Part shown: in pieces, positions 39,414 through 51,027 of the stretch
Numbering within the stretch: position 1 is the first letter of the stretch
How the letters are laid out: each line of letters begins with the position of its first letter
DNA from: Sphagnum compactum
Taxonomy: Eukaryota; Bryophyta; Sphagnopsida; Sphagnales
NCBI GenBank assembly: GCA_965153455.1
Contig: OZ234494.1
Coordinates: 4,650,001 to 4,714,000 of the forward strand
DNA length: 64,000 bases
Direction: 5' to 3'
The notes under the pieces: model-generated
The model's input: the letters and a program-made list of their open reading frames with translations, nothing else
The model's database searches: none
Told to the model about the DNA's origin: nothing
Position numbers and translations under genes: made by a program

Positions 39414-40051
39414 CTCAAGCTGACCCTCTTAAGAAATAATTAGTGTCCAGCACAAGTAGTAGGTGAAGAAGGTACCAGCCATCTAACACAAAGCTCATCT
39501 GCTCTCTCAGATCTCAAATTTCAGGTGAGTTGAGAGAGTTTGTAGTACTATGTGTACTGTATCCTTTTGCTTGGCTTGTTGCACAAAATGTACCCCATCC
39601 CACTGTGAAGCAGGCATCTCTCTGTCAGCCTTTATTTATTTATTTTATTTATTTCTTTTGTGTAAGTGCTGTTGGTAAAAAGCGTGTCAGATGCTAAAGT
39701 GGTAACACAGCAGCAGCATGCCATGGCTCTCTCTCTTAAAACTTAACTGCTTTACCTTAAGGTGTGGCTGAAGAAGAAGAAGAGCTAGTGGAGCTGAGCT
39801 CACTTTTCATGATTCATCCCTACAGTGTAAGTAAGTAAGAAGTTGATGTAGGCTACTAGTGGAGTCTACAACACACATGGCAAATGCATCATGGTGCCGT
39901 CAATTGCGAACAAGATTATTGATGTACCTTCAAATGAGAGGCATTTTTCAATTGGACATCACAGAGTGTAAGATTGTGAACAGATTTGGAATGCACCCCT
40001 TGTGGATAAGTACTCCAGGCCAGTGTTTATTTTAAATTTTTGGGTTCACTT

Positions 40052-40270
40052 TTGGCGATGTAGCCAAAGTGATGATGATGATGCAAAAGAAAAAGAAGAA
40101 GAAAAAACCAAATTTGGCTATATACTCAGATGTTTAAAAAAATAAAATAAAATGATCCTTGTATATTCTTGACTACCTAATCGAACTTATCACTAAACCT
40201 CTAATGATTTGGGAATTTCTTTTGTTGAGTTTTGACAAATTTTGGCCATTTTTCCATGAAAAATCTCGTG
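40052..40270 (+). repeat. dispersed repeat, copy B (partner at 38,150)
   Basis: This is the second copy of the GATGTAGCCAAAGTGA...TTTGGCTATATAC...CATGAAAAATC repeat. It differs from copy A by a GATGATGAT and AAGAAGAAG expansion in place of a G/A run. Confidence 0.6.
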
Positions 40271-43200
40271 TATTAGTTGAATTCATATTTGTCAAATCGA
40301 AATTTGGTTAAAATTTGCCAATGAAAAAATCACTATTTGATGCGAATCTCTTTTTAATGGTAAAATGTTGCATAAATTCAACCTAACAAAAACCAATTCT
40401 ACCGCCTTACTTTCATTTAAGGTTGTTGATTTTGCTGAAATTGCCACCATTTGACATCATGTTTGAAACAAGAGTTTTCATGAAGGATGAGTATGCAAGT
40501 TACTTTGCTTGACACATGAAGGCCATAGAATGCTTGATTTCAAAGGAGTCACATCATATGTTGTCATTATCTTGTTGCAAGTTCTTTGTTGTTCTCAAGT
40601 TATTTGCACAACATTGTTACCTTCTTGTCATTCCATTTTTGTGATGATTCAATACGGTGTAATCACTAATTTGCATTGTTTCAATGGTTTGTAGCCACCA
40701 CTGGAGCACAAAAACAACAAGGAACTTTAAGTTAAAGGTGACTATTCAATTTTTTGTTAGTTCTTTTTTATTATTAAATGTTACATTCAATTGTTGCTTT
40801 CGTATGTTACATTCAATTGTTTTTTCCATATGATGCACTAAGTTGTTAATTTTTCTTTGTAATCAATAAGTGCGAGCTTGAAGATTTGCATGATTTGTTA
40901 GTTGTTGCAAAAGTGCATTTTGTGATTTGGTGTCAAGTTTGATTTATTGCTTAAATTGTGTCACCAACAATGATCAAAGATGTAAGATTACAGCATGGAT
41001 GATGCACACATCAAGGTACTAAACTAATGGAAAATGTGTTCATCGCATTTTTCTATAATTGTTTAAGGTTAATTTTAGGTTTTCAAACTCTTTAAACCTT
41101 TTCACATCATTTTATAACATCTTTAAACTTTATCCATTATGTGCTAATTGTAAAAGCTTTTAACAATCGTGTGTAGAGGAGGTTCTATTTTATTGTTTCA
41201 TGTTTTATGTTGTTGCACCATTTTTTATGTCTCTATTAAAACTACTTGCAAGTTTATCATTCAAGCATTTTTCTCTTATATTATTATCAAACCTTATTCT
41301 ATTGTTGGATCTACTATGGCAAAGGCATAAAATCCGTACCCCTCCATGAGCATACAAGCACAACATAAGATTGTGGTAGATCCTTGTCTCATGTAAGAGG
41401 CATTTTTTAATATGTCCAATTTTATTTTGACCATGCTTGTCCAAAGCCAAAGATTAAACCTAGGAAGGCAGAATGGGAATTGAATTATGTGTTTCCAAAC
41501 ATTTGGGCTACATAACTACCTTGAGTTGAGGTGATGATGGGCCCTACTAACAAGATGTCCATGGTTACGTGTAAAGTTTGCATTTCTCTTGGGTTGGGAA
41601 AAGAAAAAAATAGTTTGTCCCCAAGTTGCACATTGAAAAAGGAAAAAAAATGCATATTGTGATAGATTTCTAGAGGTCCTAGAATAAGGACATTTGATTA
41701 TAGATTATGAAAACATGTGATAATTGTTTATTCTTGTCAAGTCCCAAATACCCCTTGACATTATTGGAACGATTTAAGTGCTTGGAACATGGCTAAATGT
41801 ATGCACCATCTTCTGTTCACAAACACACATTTGGAAATTGGTTTTAAAAAAAAAGGTTTATTTCAATCTCTATTAATGGGGTAAACACTATGCAATTACC
41901 AATCTTGGTTCAATGCTCGTGTTGTTGAAGGTTGGAAGTGCATGCCAATTTTATTAACTTTGGAGCAAGTGGTGAATCGTGGTACAACAAATAACCTCAC
42001 AAAGGTGGTAATGGGGTAGTGTGCCTCAATTTGGGGGCCTTTCAAAATCTAACCTTGCTTCAAAATTCATAAAATTTGACACAAACAAAGTTTCAATTTT
42101 CTAGGGGGCAAACATAAGTGTCATAACAAATAAAAGGAAAACATGCCCACAACATTCTAAATGCACACTATGTTGCACCCAAGACAAATTTGAAAGTGCT
42201 CACTCTTTCAAGTTTACCTTTAGTGTTTAAGATTGACATATTATTGTAGTCCATGTACACTTACTATTGTCTATCCTTTAAGTGACATTTGGATAGATTA
42301 GGTTTGTGAAGTTTTTGGAGCAAAAGGCTTTAAAGAAATTTCACAATATGAAAACATGATGGATCTTAATGTTTTCATTTGATTTTGATGGAATACAAAT
42401 CACTTGTGATTCAAACGATTGATGAACATGTAATGCATGACAAGACTAATGCAAATCCATAGTTATTGTGTTGATGTTGAAGTTTTTTTGGCTTAATTTG
42501 CATGGAAATTGTTCAACATTTGTCAAAGTTTATTCAAAACTAAAACATTTTCATATGTGAGTTTGTTGCTACCATGTAGGAATGTGAGGGCCAATTGTAT
42601 CATATGTATCTAGTGATGAATTGTACAGGTATGGCCTGAAAGAAAATGGGTAGTTTCTAGATATCATTGAACACTCCAATGATATTTTGCAATGTGCATT
42701 ATACTTAGCTCACTAAGCCATCAACTAGGTTTGAATACATAGCTTTTTGGTTTATATGAAAATACTTATATGTAATATTGAAGAGATTGTGTAACATGTG
42801 CCTTGAATGGGGTTTCCAAGATTGATTAGCTCATGATAATGCAAGAAGTGCAAAAGCAATGCACATGTGTTGTTTAGGGCCTAATTAAAAACTTGTGACA
42901 AAGGTTCCCTTCACAAGAGATTATGAATACCATTGGCATTATTTACCTTCACATTTTGGGGCTAACCAAGTTTACATCTCTTGTTTGATGCATTGAAGTG
43001 AAAGGAATATATTTTAAATGACAGTGATGGCCAACTCTATAATAGTAATGAAGCTTCCCTTGGATTGCAATTTATGTTCTAAGACGTGAATGTTGATAGC
43101 TAATTAGATCATTTTTCACAAGTTATTAGAGTGATCAAAGTTGATAAAACTTTCAATGGCTATGGTTTTAGGGAGAGTGGAAGATGAAATGTGTTTTTTA

Positions 43201-45300
43201 TGTTTTCTTTCATGAATAACAAATTGAAAAACTGACTAATATTTCATTGGATCTAATAGTGCGATTGTATGCACAAAGTTTAGATATTATGGAAACCTTT
43301 TCATTTATTGCAACTATCAAATTGTGGAACTGATAGAAGCATCGAAGGGTTCAAACACAAGAATTGCATAATAAATGCCTTTATGTAAAACAACATAAGC
43401 CTTTAAAAATCCTTAAACCATTTTTTAATACGTTTATTGTTTTGTTTTTGCATTTCTTGTTACCATGCCTTTACATCTTTTGTCTTTGCATCTTTTGGTC
43501 ATTACTATGAATGTATGATCATCATTGAAAGATTATGCACATACTAAAATCAATTGTAAAATCATGAAAACTCAATACTAGAGTCCACAATTTGATTGAG
43601 TCCAAATGAATTTAATGAAGTCAATTTTATGCTTTAAAAAAGTTTTGTTCAATATTGAGAGCTACACTATTCTATACCAAGATAATATTAAAAAATCATT
43701 TCGCATCCAAGAAGTTGAGGCAAAAATGAAAGTACAAAAAGAAATTGTCACAACCTTCCAAAAAAAAAACATGAATCTTTGTATTTCCTTCTGGCAACAC
43801 ATCTCCAACCTTTTACAAATTTTAAAAATAAGAATGACATGAGAAAATCTTCATATCATTCATAAGCCACATAAGCACCTCATCCTTGCTTACAAAAATA
43901 GGTTTGTATTTTAATATTTTTCACAAATTTTTAGTCGATTGACAAATTCATGTCAATCACTTTATCCTCAAAAACTAACTATTCAAATCGCTTCATCTCC
44001 TAGTACATAGAAAACAATAAATGAATACCCATCAGTAATAATTTAAAAATTACTAAAATACCCAATAGTCTAGCTAGACTAAATAATTTTCCCATTAAAA
44101 CATTTTTTCATTGAAAATTTATTTTAAAAAATAATTCATAATAATTTTACCTTGAAAATATATTTTGTACAATAAATTATTGTGAAGTAACACCTTCATT
44201 CACTTAAACTATGACAAGATAGAAAGAACGCCTGATTTTCTATGTTCATCCTTAGTTTTGAGGTTTCATCCCCAAATATGGTTGAATTTTAAAATACCAA
44301 AAAAATTAAGCATGAAACTGCAAAGAGGGGGTCAAATTGAGATTGACTTTAAGATAACTTTAATGCAGTCAAGAAAATGATATAATTTTGCAACCCTAGA
44401 CCTTAATGTGGCCAGCCCATGAGATATTGAACATCACCCACCCACCATAACCCAATTTATGCAGCTTTTTAAGTTCAGATGGGATTCAGTGTGTGCACTT
44501 AACCTAAAGTGCACCATCAACAAACCACAACTATTAGGGAATAAGGTATATATTATCTATCCATTATCTATCCATATATATATAAATATAAGGTATATAT
44601 AATCTATCCATTACCTTTATATACATATATGTAGTTTTTAGTAAGACAAAGCAGAGGGCACAAGCATTGGACAACAATTAGGTGGTGCAAAGGCACCATG
44701 CACAAGTTATTTGACAAGCACTAGGTGCCGGGAATTCATGGCCATCATCATGAGCCTGTAGCAATGCAAAATATTGCTACAAACAGCCAGGGACGACGAC
44801 AACAACAACAACAGCCATCGATAGCCCCATGGCAGCAGAATGGGACAAGGCTACATGATGGGGTTGTGTTGTGATGATGAGAGTGTGGGCCTCCTCGCCT
44901 CACCGTGCAGACCAATATTGTGTCGGCATCATGTTGGACATTCTGCACAGGAAACACGCAAAGGGGAGGGGAGATGGGCAGGAAGAGTGAGTGAGTGGGT
45001 GGGTCCCCATGGTTGTGGTAGCCAGAGCCCATCACCTACCTCCTCTGTAGAGAGGGCCAGGAACCCTCTGCTATACTTACACTCTTTTCATTAGGGTATT
45101 TTGTTTTGAAGGAGGTTTTTGGTTCCTTCCTTCCTTCCTTCACCCAAGGAAAGTAGAGGAGGATGGAATGTTTAGTAGGGGGCAGGTTGCGGCATTTGTC
45201 TCAGGGGGATTTCTAGAGTCACGGACAGGCATTTTCTACATTACGAAATTGTGCATCACACATCATCACATGTCTCGCACTCTTTAACAATGGACCTTTG
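40271..45300. other. gene-free AT-rich region
   Basis: No host gene was recognised in about 5 kb. TATATATA/ATCTATCCATTA repeats occur at about 44,545-44,620. The GC-richer patch at 44,740-45,070 carries overlapping frames on both strands without family motifs. A TTCC microsatellite is at about 45,122-45,140. Confidence 0.4.
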
Positions 45301-45321
45301 ACACCTAAAGCACCGGCAGAA

Positions 45322-45497
45322 AAAGCAAAATGCTGACCAGAGCAGCCATTTCCCTTTTCAAGAAAGCCGGGGCCTTTCCAAAGGAGAAATTTTTTAGTGT
45401 ATATACGGAGGGCACCTTATCCACCAGAATTTCTCCTCAGGAAAGGCCCGGGCATTTTTGAAAAGGGGAATGGCTGCTCTGGTCAGCATTTTGCTTT
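45322..45497. mobile_element. 176-bp foldback element (near-perfect inverted repeat)
   Basis: The left arm 45,322-45,391 (AAAGCAAAATGCTGACCAG, AGCAGCCATT, CCCTTTTCAA, GGGCCTTTCC, GGAGAAATT) is complementary to the right arm 45,427-45,497 (AATTTCTCC, GGAAAGGCCC, TTGAAAAGGGG, AATGGCTGCT, CTGGTCAGCATTTTGCTTT), with few mismatches. The spacer is about 35 bp. It could be a recent MITE; transcribed, it would form a long hairpin like a young microRNA or siRNA precursor. No target duplication was identified. Confidence 0.7.
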
Positions 45498-45521
45498 ATC
45501 TAAAATTTTTTAAAAAAAGAA

Positions 45522-45563
45522 TTCCCATGATACCAGGTGGGTACGTGCTGGGTATCATGGGAA
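45522..45563. repeat. 13-bp hairpin
   Basis: TTCCCATGATACC (45,522-45,534) and GGTATCATGGGAA (45,551-45,563) are perfect reverse complements with a 16-base loop, immediately after the larger foldback. It may be a remnant of another inverted-repeat element. Confidence 0.6.
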
Positions 45564-46205
45564 GAAAATAAAAGAATAATTTTTTTGCAAGTGCTTTATG
45601 ATGGGTATCGCCCTCACAGCAGGGCCTTTTGGAAATGCCTGCTGGCCAAGGCAGAGCAGAGGGGCGCTTTAATTGGGGAACACCTTGCTTCTTTGAGCAT
45701 TACCGTAGCTCCCTAGAGCAATCACAACTCAGAACCCTCAGAACCCCTTCCACTGGAAAGAGTTACACCTGCCATTGGAAGTGGGCTTCATGGGTCTTTC
45801 TTTGAATTGCTGCTATATTAGGATGGTGCCCAACTAAGAGTATTTTCAACCTTGTAACACTGAGCTTTGGAGTTCAAATTGGTAGTCTTAGCACCATACC
45901 AAACCTCTAAGATGAACTTCTAAGATGTTTGTAAGGAAGTTTGTAATATTGTGAAGACTCAGCACAAGCTACAACCTTGTACATAATGAAGCAGGCCTTA
46001 GAAAGAGCAAAGCCTTTGACAAAGTGTCAAAGATAGATGGACACAATAATCTAAAGGGGAATTCCTTCAGTCAGGCGGTACTTACTCAGATGTGAGATGT
46101 CTACCTAACCAGCATATGAAGGAAAAGAGAAAAGACCAAAAACCCTAGAACTTGCAAACTTTCAATACCCTCTAAACATTCATTAGGATGGGTTTCAAAA
46201 AGTTG

Positions 46206-46224
46206 GGGAGGGGGGGGGGGGGGG
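46206..46224. repeat. poly-G tract
   Basis: There are 15 consecutive guanines preceded by GGGGA. Similar G or C runs occur at about 47,120, 48,033-48,055, 48,176-48,194 and 62,102-62,112. Confidence 0.85.
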
Positions 46225-46434
46225 CAATGAATCTAAATGCACACTGGACAATGTTAAATTACAACATAGTCGACCTCATGACTTGCATTATTCCCCTCAT
46301 GATGCTACTACCCAGTAGCCAAACTGATGTTGTCAGGGGGCCTTGCTACTAAGTCTTGTATCTATTGGGTTTAAAGAATAAACTTTCACTAGACGTCTCT
46401 GCAAGAAACAAGAGACAATTAAGGCAAATTTAGC

Positions 46435-46650
46435 CTATCATTCTGAACACCTACATTGGTACCAAGGTAAAAACTCCAAACTTTTTGGGGTTGCTTTTTG
46501 AACTTTAAACATTATGAGTGCGTGGTCTTCAGGCTAAATCAGGGTCTCTGAGTCCAAATTTAACATTCCCAGAATTAATTACACCTACCAAGAGGCCTCA
46601 CTAAAGAAGTGGGAGGAATGGTGGGTGTAGGTGCTGCTTCACCCTAGCCT
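46435..46650. repeat. dispersed repeat related to 35.8-36.3 kb
   Basis: CACCTACATTGGTACCA and GGTCTCTGAGTCCAAATTTA match, in reverse complement, 35,820-35,960. GGTGCTGCTTCACCCT near 46,630 matches the 36.3-kb block. The reading frames here are incidental. Confidence 0.55.
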
Positions 46651-48900
46651 TCTAGTAGAAATGGATCTTGATAGAAAAGAATAAAGCAAGGAAATGTGTT
46701 CAGCTTTTTTTTTTTTGGTTTTGGTTGTGGCTTTAGGAAACCCTAGAACCCCACAAAATTTTCTCCCTAGGTTAAGTTTTTCCATGCCACCCACACAAAA
46801 AGTTATTTTTTGAGTTTTCCTAAAGGGAAAAAATTCCATTTTGATGTTCCATGCAACTAGGTACTTAAGGGTAAAGTTATTTTTTGAAATTTCCAAACTT
46901 TTCTAAAAGAGAAAAAATCCCATTTTGATGTTCCATTGGATGTGGGACTTAAGTCGAGTGTTGGGGGTGGCATGAGAATTGGGCACACCTGAGATCACCT
47001 GAATCCTCTTTAGGTTAGGAAGTCATATGAGATATTCAGAGATGAAGTTGCCACAATTTGTGTGTGACCGACCCCATGCACTATTGTTTGGTCCAAATGG
47101 AATGACACGGCGTCCCGATCCCCCCCCCCACCTGTGAAAGTAGGTTTGTCAAATGTACTTGATTGAGAAGGTTTAATTTTACATTCCATATGTATGGTCA
47201 ACTAAAAATTTAGTACACACCGTTTTGTGTATTTTCTTCCTTCTAGAACTCATCATGTTTCGACTTTTCTATGCACTAAGCTCTTGATTTCAATCATCTC
47301 TGTTTGTTTTGCTGGATAACGTTGGTTTTTTCCTTTTCTTGGGGCTCTAAAGTATGTGAACAATGACAACCCTTCTTCTCAAAAAGGCCCTTGTTACATG
47401 GATTGCTGTTGGTGGTTCTCAGAGTTCTCCTTTTTCCTTGTGAGTGGGAAATCGATCACTTTCAGGTAATTATGGCTGTAATTGATCAAATCCCACCCCG
47501 AACCCAGGCACAAAAAGAAGAACTTGATCCCAAGCAATTCCTGCTTGGATCTTTCTATACTGCTGGTATTCATGATTGATCCAAAATCAGATTTCATTCC
47601 TTTATGGATCTCTTCAGGGCTCTCTCTTATGCCATATCTTCAACCACTCCATGTTGCTGTCTTTGGTTATAAATATATATATATATATATACATGGATGT
47701 ATGCATATGTATGTATGTATATCTCTCTCATACGTCTCCATCCCTTAACACTCTTTTATAGATCCTTTCACATTTGTTTCTTGAGATTGGCACTGGGAAA
47801 CTAAAATATTGAACCCAGTGCAACTTGTACAAAGGATTTTTTGAAGAAAAATGAACCAAAGTTGACAGAAAATTGAAGGGAAAAAACTATGAAATTGTCA
47901 TATTTAGACAATAGGTTCCAGCGGGTCGCCAACATACAACAGGATTCTTTTAAAAATCTACTTCTGACCTGTAGCCAAATTTGGCTAATTCCTCTTATGA
48001 GGATTGCCAGTGTGGCACATCACAAAATTGAGGGGGGCGGGGGGGGGGAGGGGAGGAGTAGTGCTATTCACCAGTGGCCCAAGCCAGAGAGGCAGTACCC
48101 AACAAAGAAAAAGTACACAGAGCACAGGAGAAAAACAATCAGTGGACGACTTGGGAGTAGGTACCTGAGTCCCCTCCCCCCCCCCCCCCCCCCCAACCCC
48201 AACTCTCTGGTAGCCACAAGAAGAAAGGTAGTAAACACAACTCAAAGGACTACATGCAATAGTAGATCCAAAAAATTTCTGGTGAATATCTCCCATAGTA
48301 CCTTGGCAGCTTGGACACTACCTAATCATACTATATTCAGAAATGTTTAAATTTTCCCAAAAAAAAAAAAAAAACTTTGGTGAAGGAAAGTATTGCAAAA
48401 TATTCAAAAATTCTATTTTTTCAAATGAACATTTCATATTTAGTTAATTAATTATATTCAACAGATTATGTGTCAAAGGTGCCAAAGTACTTAGACTATT
48501 TTTCACAATACAACAAAAAAAGGAAGAATGAACTACATACAAATTCTCTGTGAATGAATTCCCCAAAGAATGAAGTTACTTACCTGTTAAAACAAAATTA
48601 ATTCAAAAGGAACAATAGTACCCTAATTATGGGGCCACTTCAGCACATGTCCATCGAATAATTAATTAATTAATTTTGAAGATTCTATTATTGAAATGTG
48701 GATTATTCCTGAATATTTCACAAGATTCTTCATTTCAATTCACAAAATTTCCCTTTTCTTTGAGAAAAGTTGTTTTTAAAAATTTCATCCTTTCTAAAAG
48801 TAATATAATTTGTGCCAAAGAAGCCGCCAAGGTACTATGATATCTGCAATTCCCAAATGTTTAAAAAATGGTATCTGAAACGATTAGCCAAAATTTGTTT
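46651..48900. other. region upstream of the C3HDZ locus, no gene recognised
   Basis: The sequence contains an imperfect duplication of a TTATTTTTTGA-TTTCC/AAATTCC-ATTTTGATGTTCCAT segment (about 46,802-46,854 and 46,877-46,936), a TA microsatellite (47,672-47,690) and G/C homopolymers at 48,030-48,055 and 48,176-48,194. The open frames overlapping the homopolymers, including one of 153 codons, are low complexity and not credible genes. Confidence 0.4.
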
Positions 48901-48904
48901 AATT

Positions 48905-50600
48905 TGTGAAATTCGGCACTGCGCTGAACTGGGTGCCCTAAGAAAGACAGAGAGAGAACGGCCGGACCGTTGGACAATGCTAATAACCCCTGGGCGGGAC
49001 CAGTACAGCGCTGGATAATCTAGAGCTCTTGATAATACAGACGTACGGATCATCGTAGCTGACAGAGACCGCGGGATAAAGTAATGATTGCTGAAGTTCG
49101 AGGGAGTAACTGGCGGGTAAAAGAGTACACAGCCAAAACGACACGGATTATCATAGGGACCTACTGCGCAGTGTTTTGACGAACCGCGCGGTGCGAAATG
49201 CGAGGCCCCGCGGTCGTCTCGCACGGTTGGTCTGAACTGGAGGCGCGATGGCTATGGCCACTACACTGCTGCCGCCCGGACTCTGTCTCTCTGGAGCTTC
49301 CTGTGTTCGCGCCTACGCCAACTACGTGACCTTCAACGCCATCCGCACCGCCTACGTGTTACGCAGGTCTCATGTCTGCATTCTGGATCTGTTCAGGTTC
49401 TGCTCCTGTTACGACTTGGAGCATGTTTTCTGTGTTTTTTGGTGGCTTCTATCTATCCCTGGTTGTTTGTTGTTCCGTCCAGTCTCAACCTTGTTCCTTA
49501 GTCTCCATTATTCCACCGCTGCGTCTGGGACTTTGAAGGTGATTGCAAGCAGATTCATTATTTCCTCTTTGTTCCGCAGCGATTTCCATTTTTTTTTGGT
49601 GGGGCTTTTAGTCAGTGGTGATTTTAAGCTTTCTTCTCTGTTTGATGCTCGTGGTGTCCTTCAGCTGTGTCCTCCTCTCATCTCTTCTTCTTTGTTAGCG
49701 TTGCGGCAGCTCTCCTGGAGATGGTAGTTTCAAGTGTCGTTCGGTATTGTTGTACTCTGTGTGGTTTAACGGTTCCTCCTCCTCTCATAGCTGGTTTTGC
49801 TTTGGAGTGTTGAAGCGAGGCGTCGATGTACAATTTGCAAGTGTTTTAGAAGAGGGGTTTTTTGTTGCTGCTGCTTGTGGTTCGCAGGACTTGGTACCAC
49901 GTGATGAAGCTGAAGCAAAATGTTGTGAGCAGCATCAGTCACTGTGGCCGCTTCGACAGCCTGGTGATCTGATTTCCGAGGTCTGTGAGTTTGCTTGCTT
50001 GCTTTTTTTATGTCCCTTTTGCAGCTCTGTATCGCTATGAAGCTTGGAATAACTAGGTTCGATTTGCAAAGACTCGCTGCCGGAGACAGCGAGCGAGCTC
50101 ATCTTGTATTTCCGAACTGGGTAGATTTGCAATAGACGCCTTTTTTCCTGTCTTTCCTCCTGTAGTGGAAAACAAGTGCAATCTTGAATGCCATGAAGCT
50201 TGTAGCTGTCAGCTCACTTCTTCACTCGTTCTCGGCACGGCCCCCTTCTCTCCCTCTCCGAATGACGAGGCCTGCGTCGACTTACGTTCTCGGATCAGAA
50301 ATCCGCAAGATTTGATGGTTCTTGTTACGAAGAAATAGCTCCACGTTTGGGACATCATAATCACACAAAGATCTGCAATGGTCGGACTTCTTCGTACGCT
50401 ATTTCTTCAACGAAACGAAGAAGCAAGTTGTAATTCGCGTATAGTCCGTCAACGCCGAGTATGGCATTTGATGCATGGCCGCAAGGACAGGACTGAAGAA
50501 GACGGGTCTCTCGGGTGTCGGGAATAATGTCGCAGCTAAAGCTCACACTGTGATATTCCCGATGCATCGTGCTCGTGATGGACTACAGCATTTATTGGAC
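48905..50600 (+). promoter_or_regulatory. CpG-rich promoter / 5' leader region of the C3HDZ gene
   Basis: GC and CpG content rise sharply compared with the surrounding AT-rich DNA (for example GACGAACCGCGCGGTGCG near 49,179). CT-rich leader-like sequence follows at 49,260-50,300. C3HDZ genes commonly have long, intron-containing 5' leaders. A splice acceptor at 51,010-51,012, just before the start codon, shows that an upstream non-coding exon exists, so its donor and the promoter probably lie here. The exact transcription start and leader donor cannot be fixed from sequence alone. A 159-codon open frame starts at 49,248 inside this region. Confidence 0.45.
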
Positions 50601-51012
50601 GGTCCTTTGAATTGTGGAGATCAGTCTCCAAGAAAACCTCATCAACGATAGCAGAGTAGAAAAACTTAGCTACTATCTTTGAACCTGCCTTCAACATGAG
50701 AATGCATCAGTCTTGTGTTGCAAACACATCTCTTGTGAGATTTGTTGTGAAGAGGATTTTGTCTTCCTTCACGAAAGCGTAGAGCTTTGTCTCACTGAGA
50801 GTAATAGCATACTTTTTTTTACAAATCTCTGTGCATGTGCAAATCCATCATGAAGAGAAAAAGTGTCGTGTCCATGTTTCTTGTGGGGGATCGTATTGAC
50901 TTCCACAAATCTACTTTCCTGTATGGTCGTCATATGTACCATGTCCTACTGGTTTGAGAAAATGATGGCATTTATATGGATCTCTTGAAATTGTTATTTC
51001 CCTTTTATGCAG

Positions 51013-51027
51013 CCAAACTGAACTGAA
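51013..51027 (+). other. end of 5' UTR, directly after leader intron
   Basis: The polypyrimidine-containing acceptor CCTTTTATGCAG ends at 51,012. Fifteen untranslated bases follow before the ATG at 51,028. Confidence 0.6.

Noticed and set aside
44748-45094. His/Cys-rich frames resembling a zinc-binding protein
   Set aside because: The Cys and His runs come from short simple repeats (ACAACAACA and CAT-type words); no spacing typical of zinc fingers.
47889-48350. 153-codon and 103-codon frames on opposite strands
   Set aside because: Held open by poly-G and poly-C tracts; low-complexity translation.
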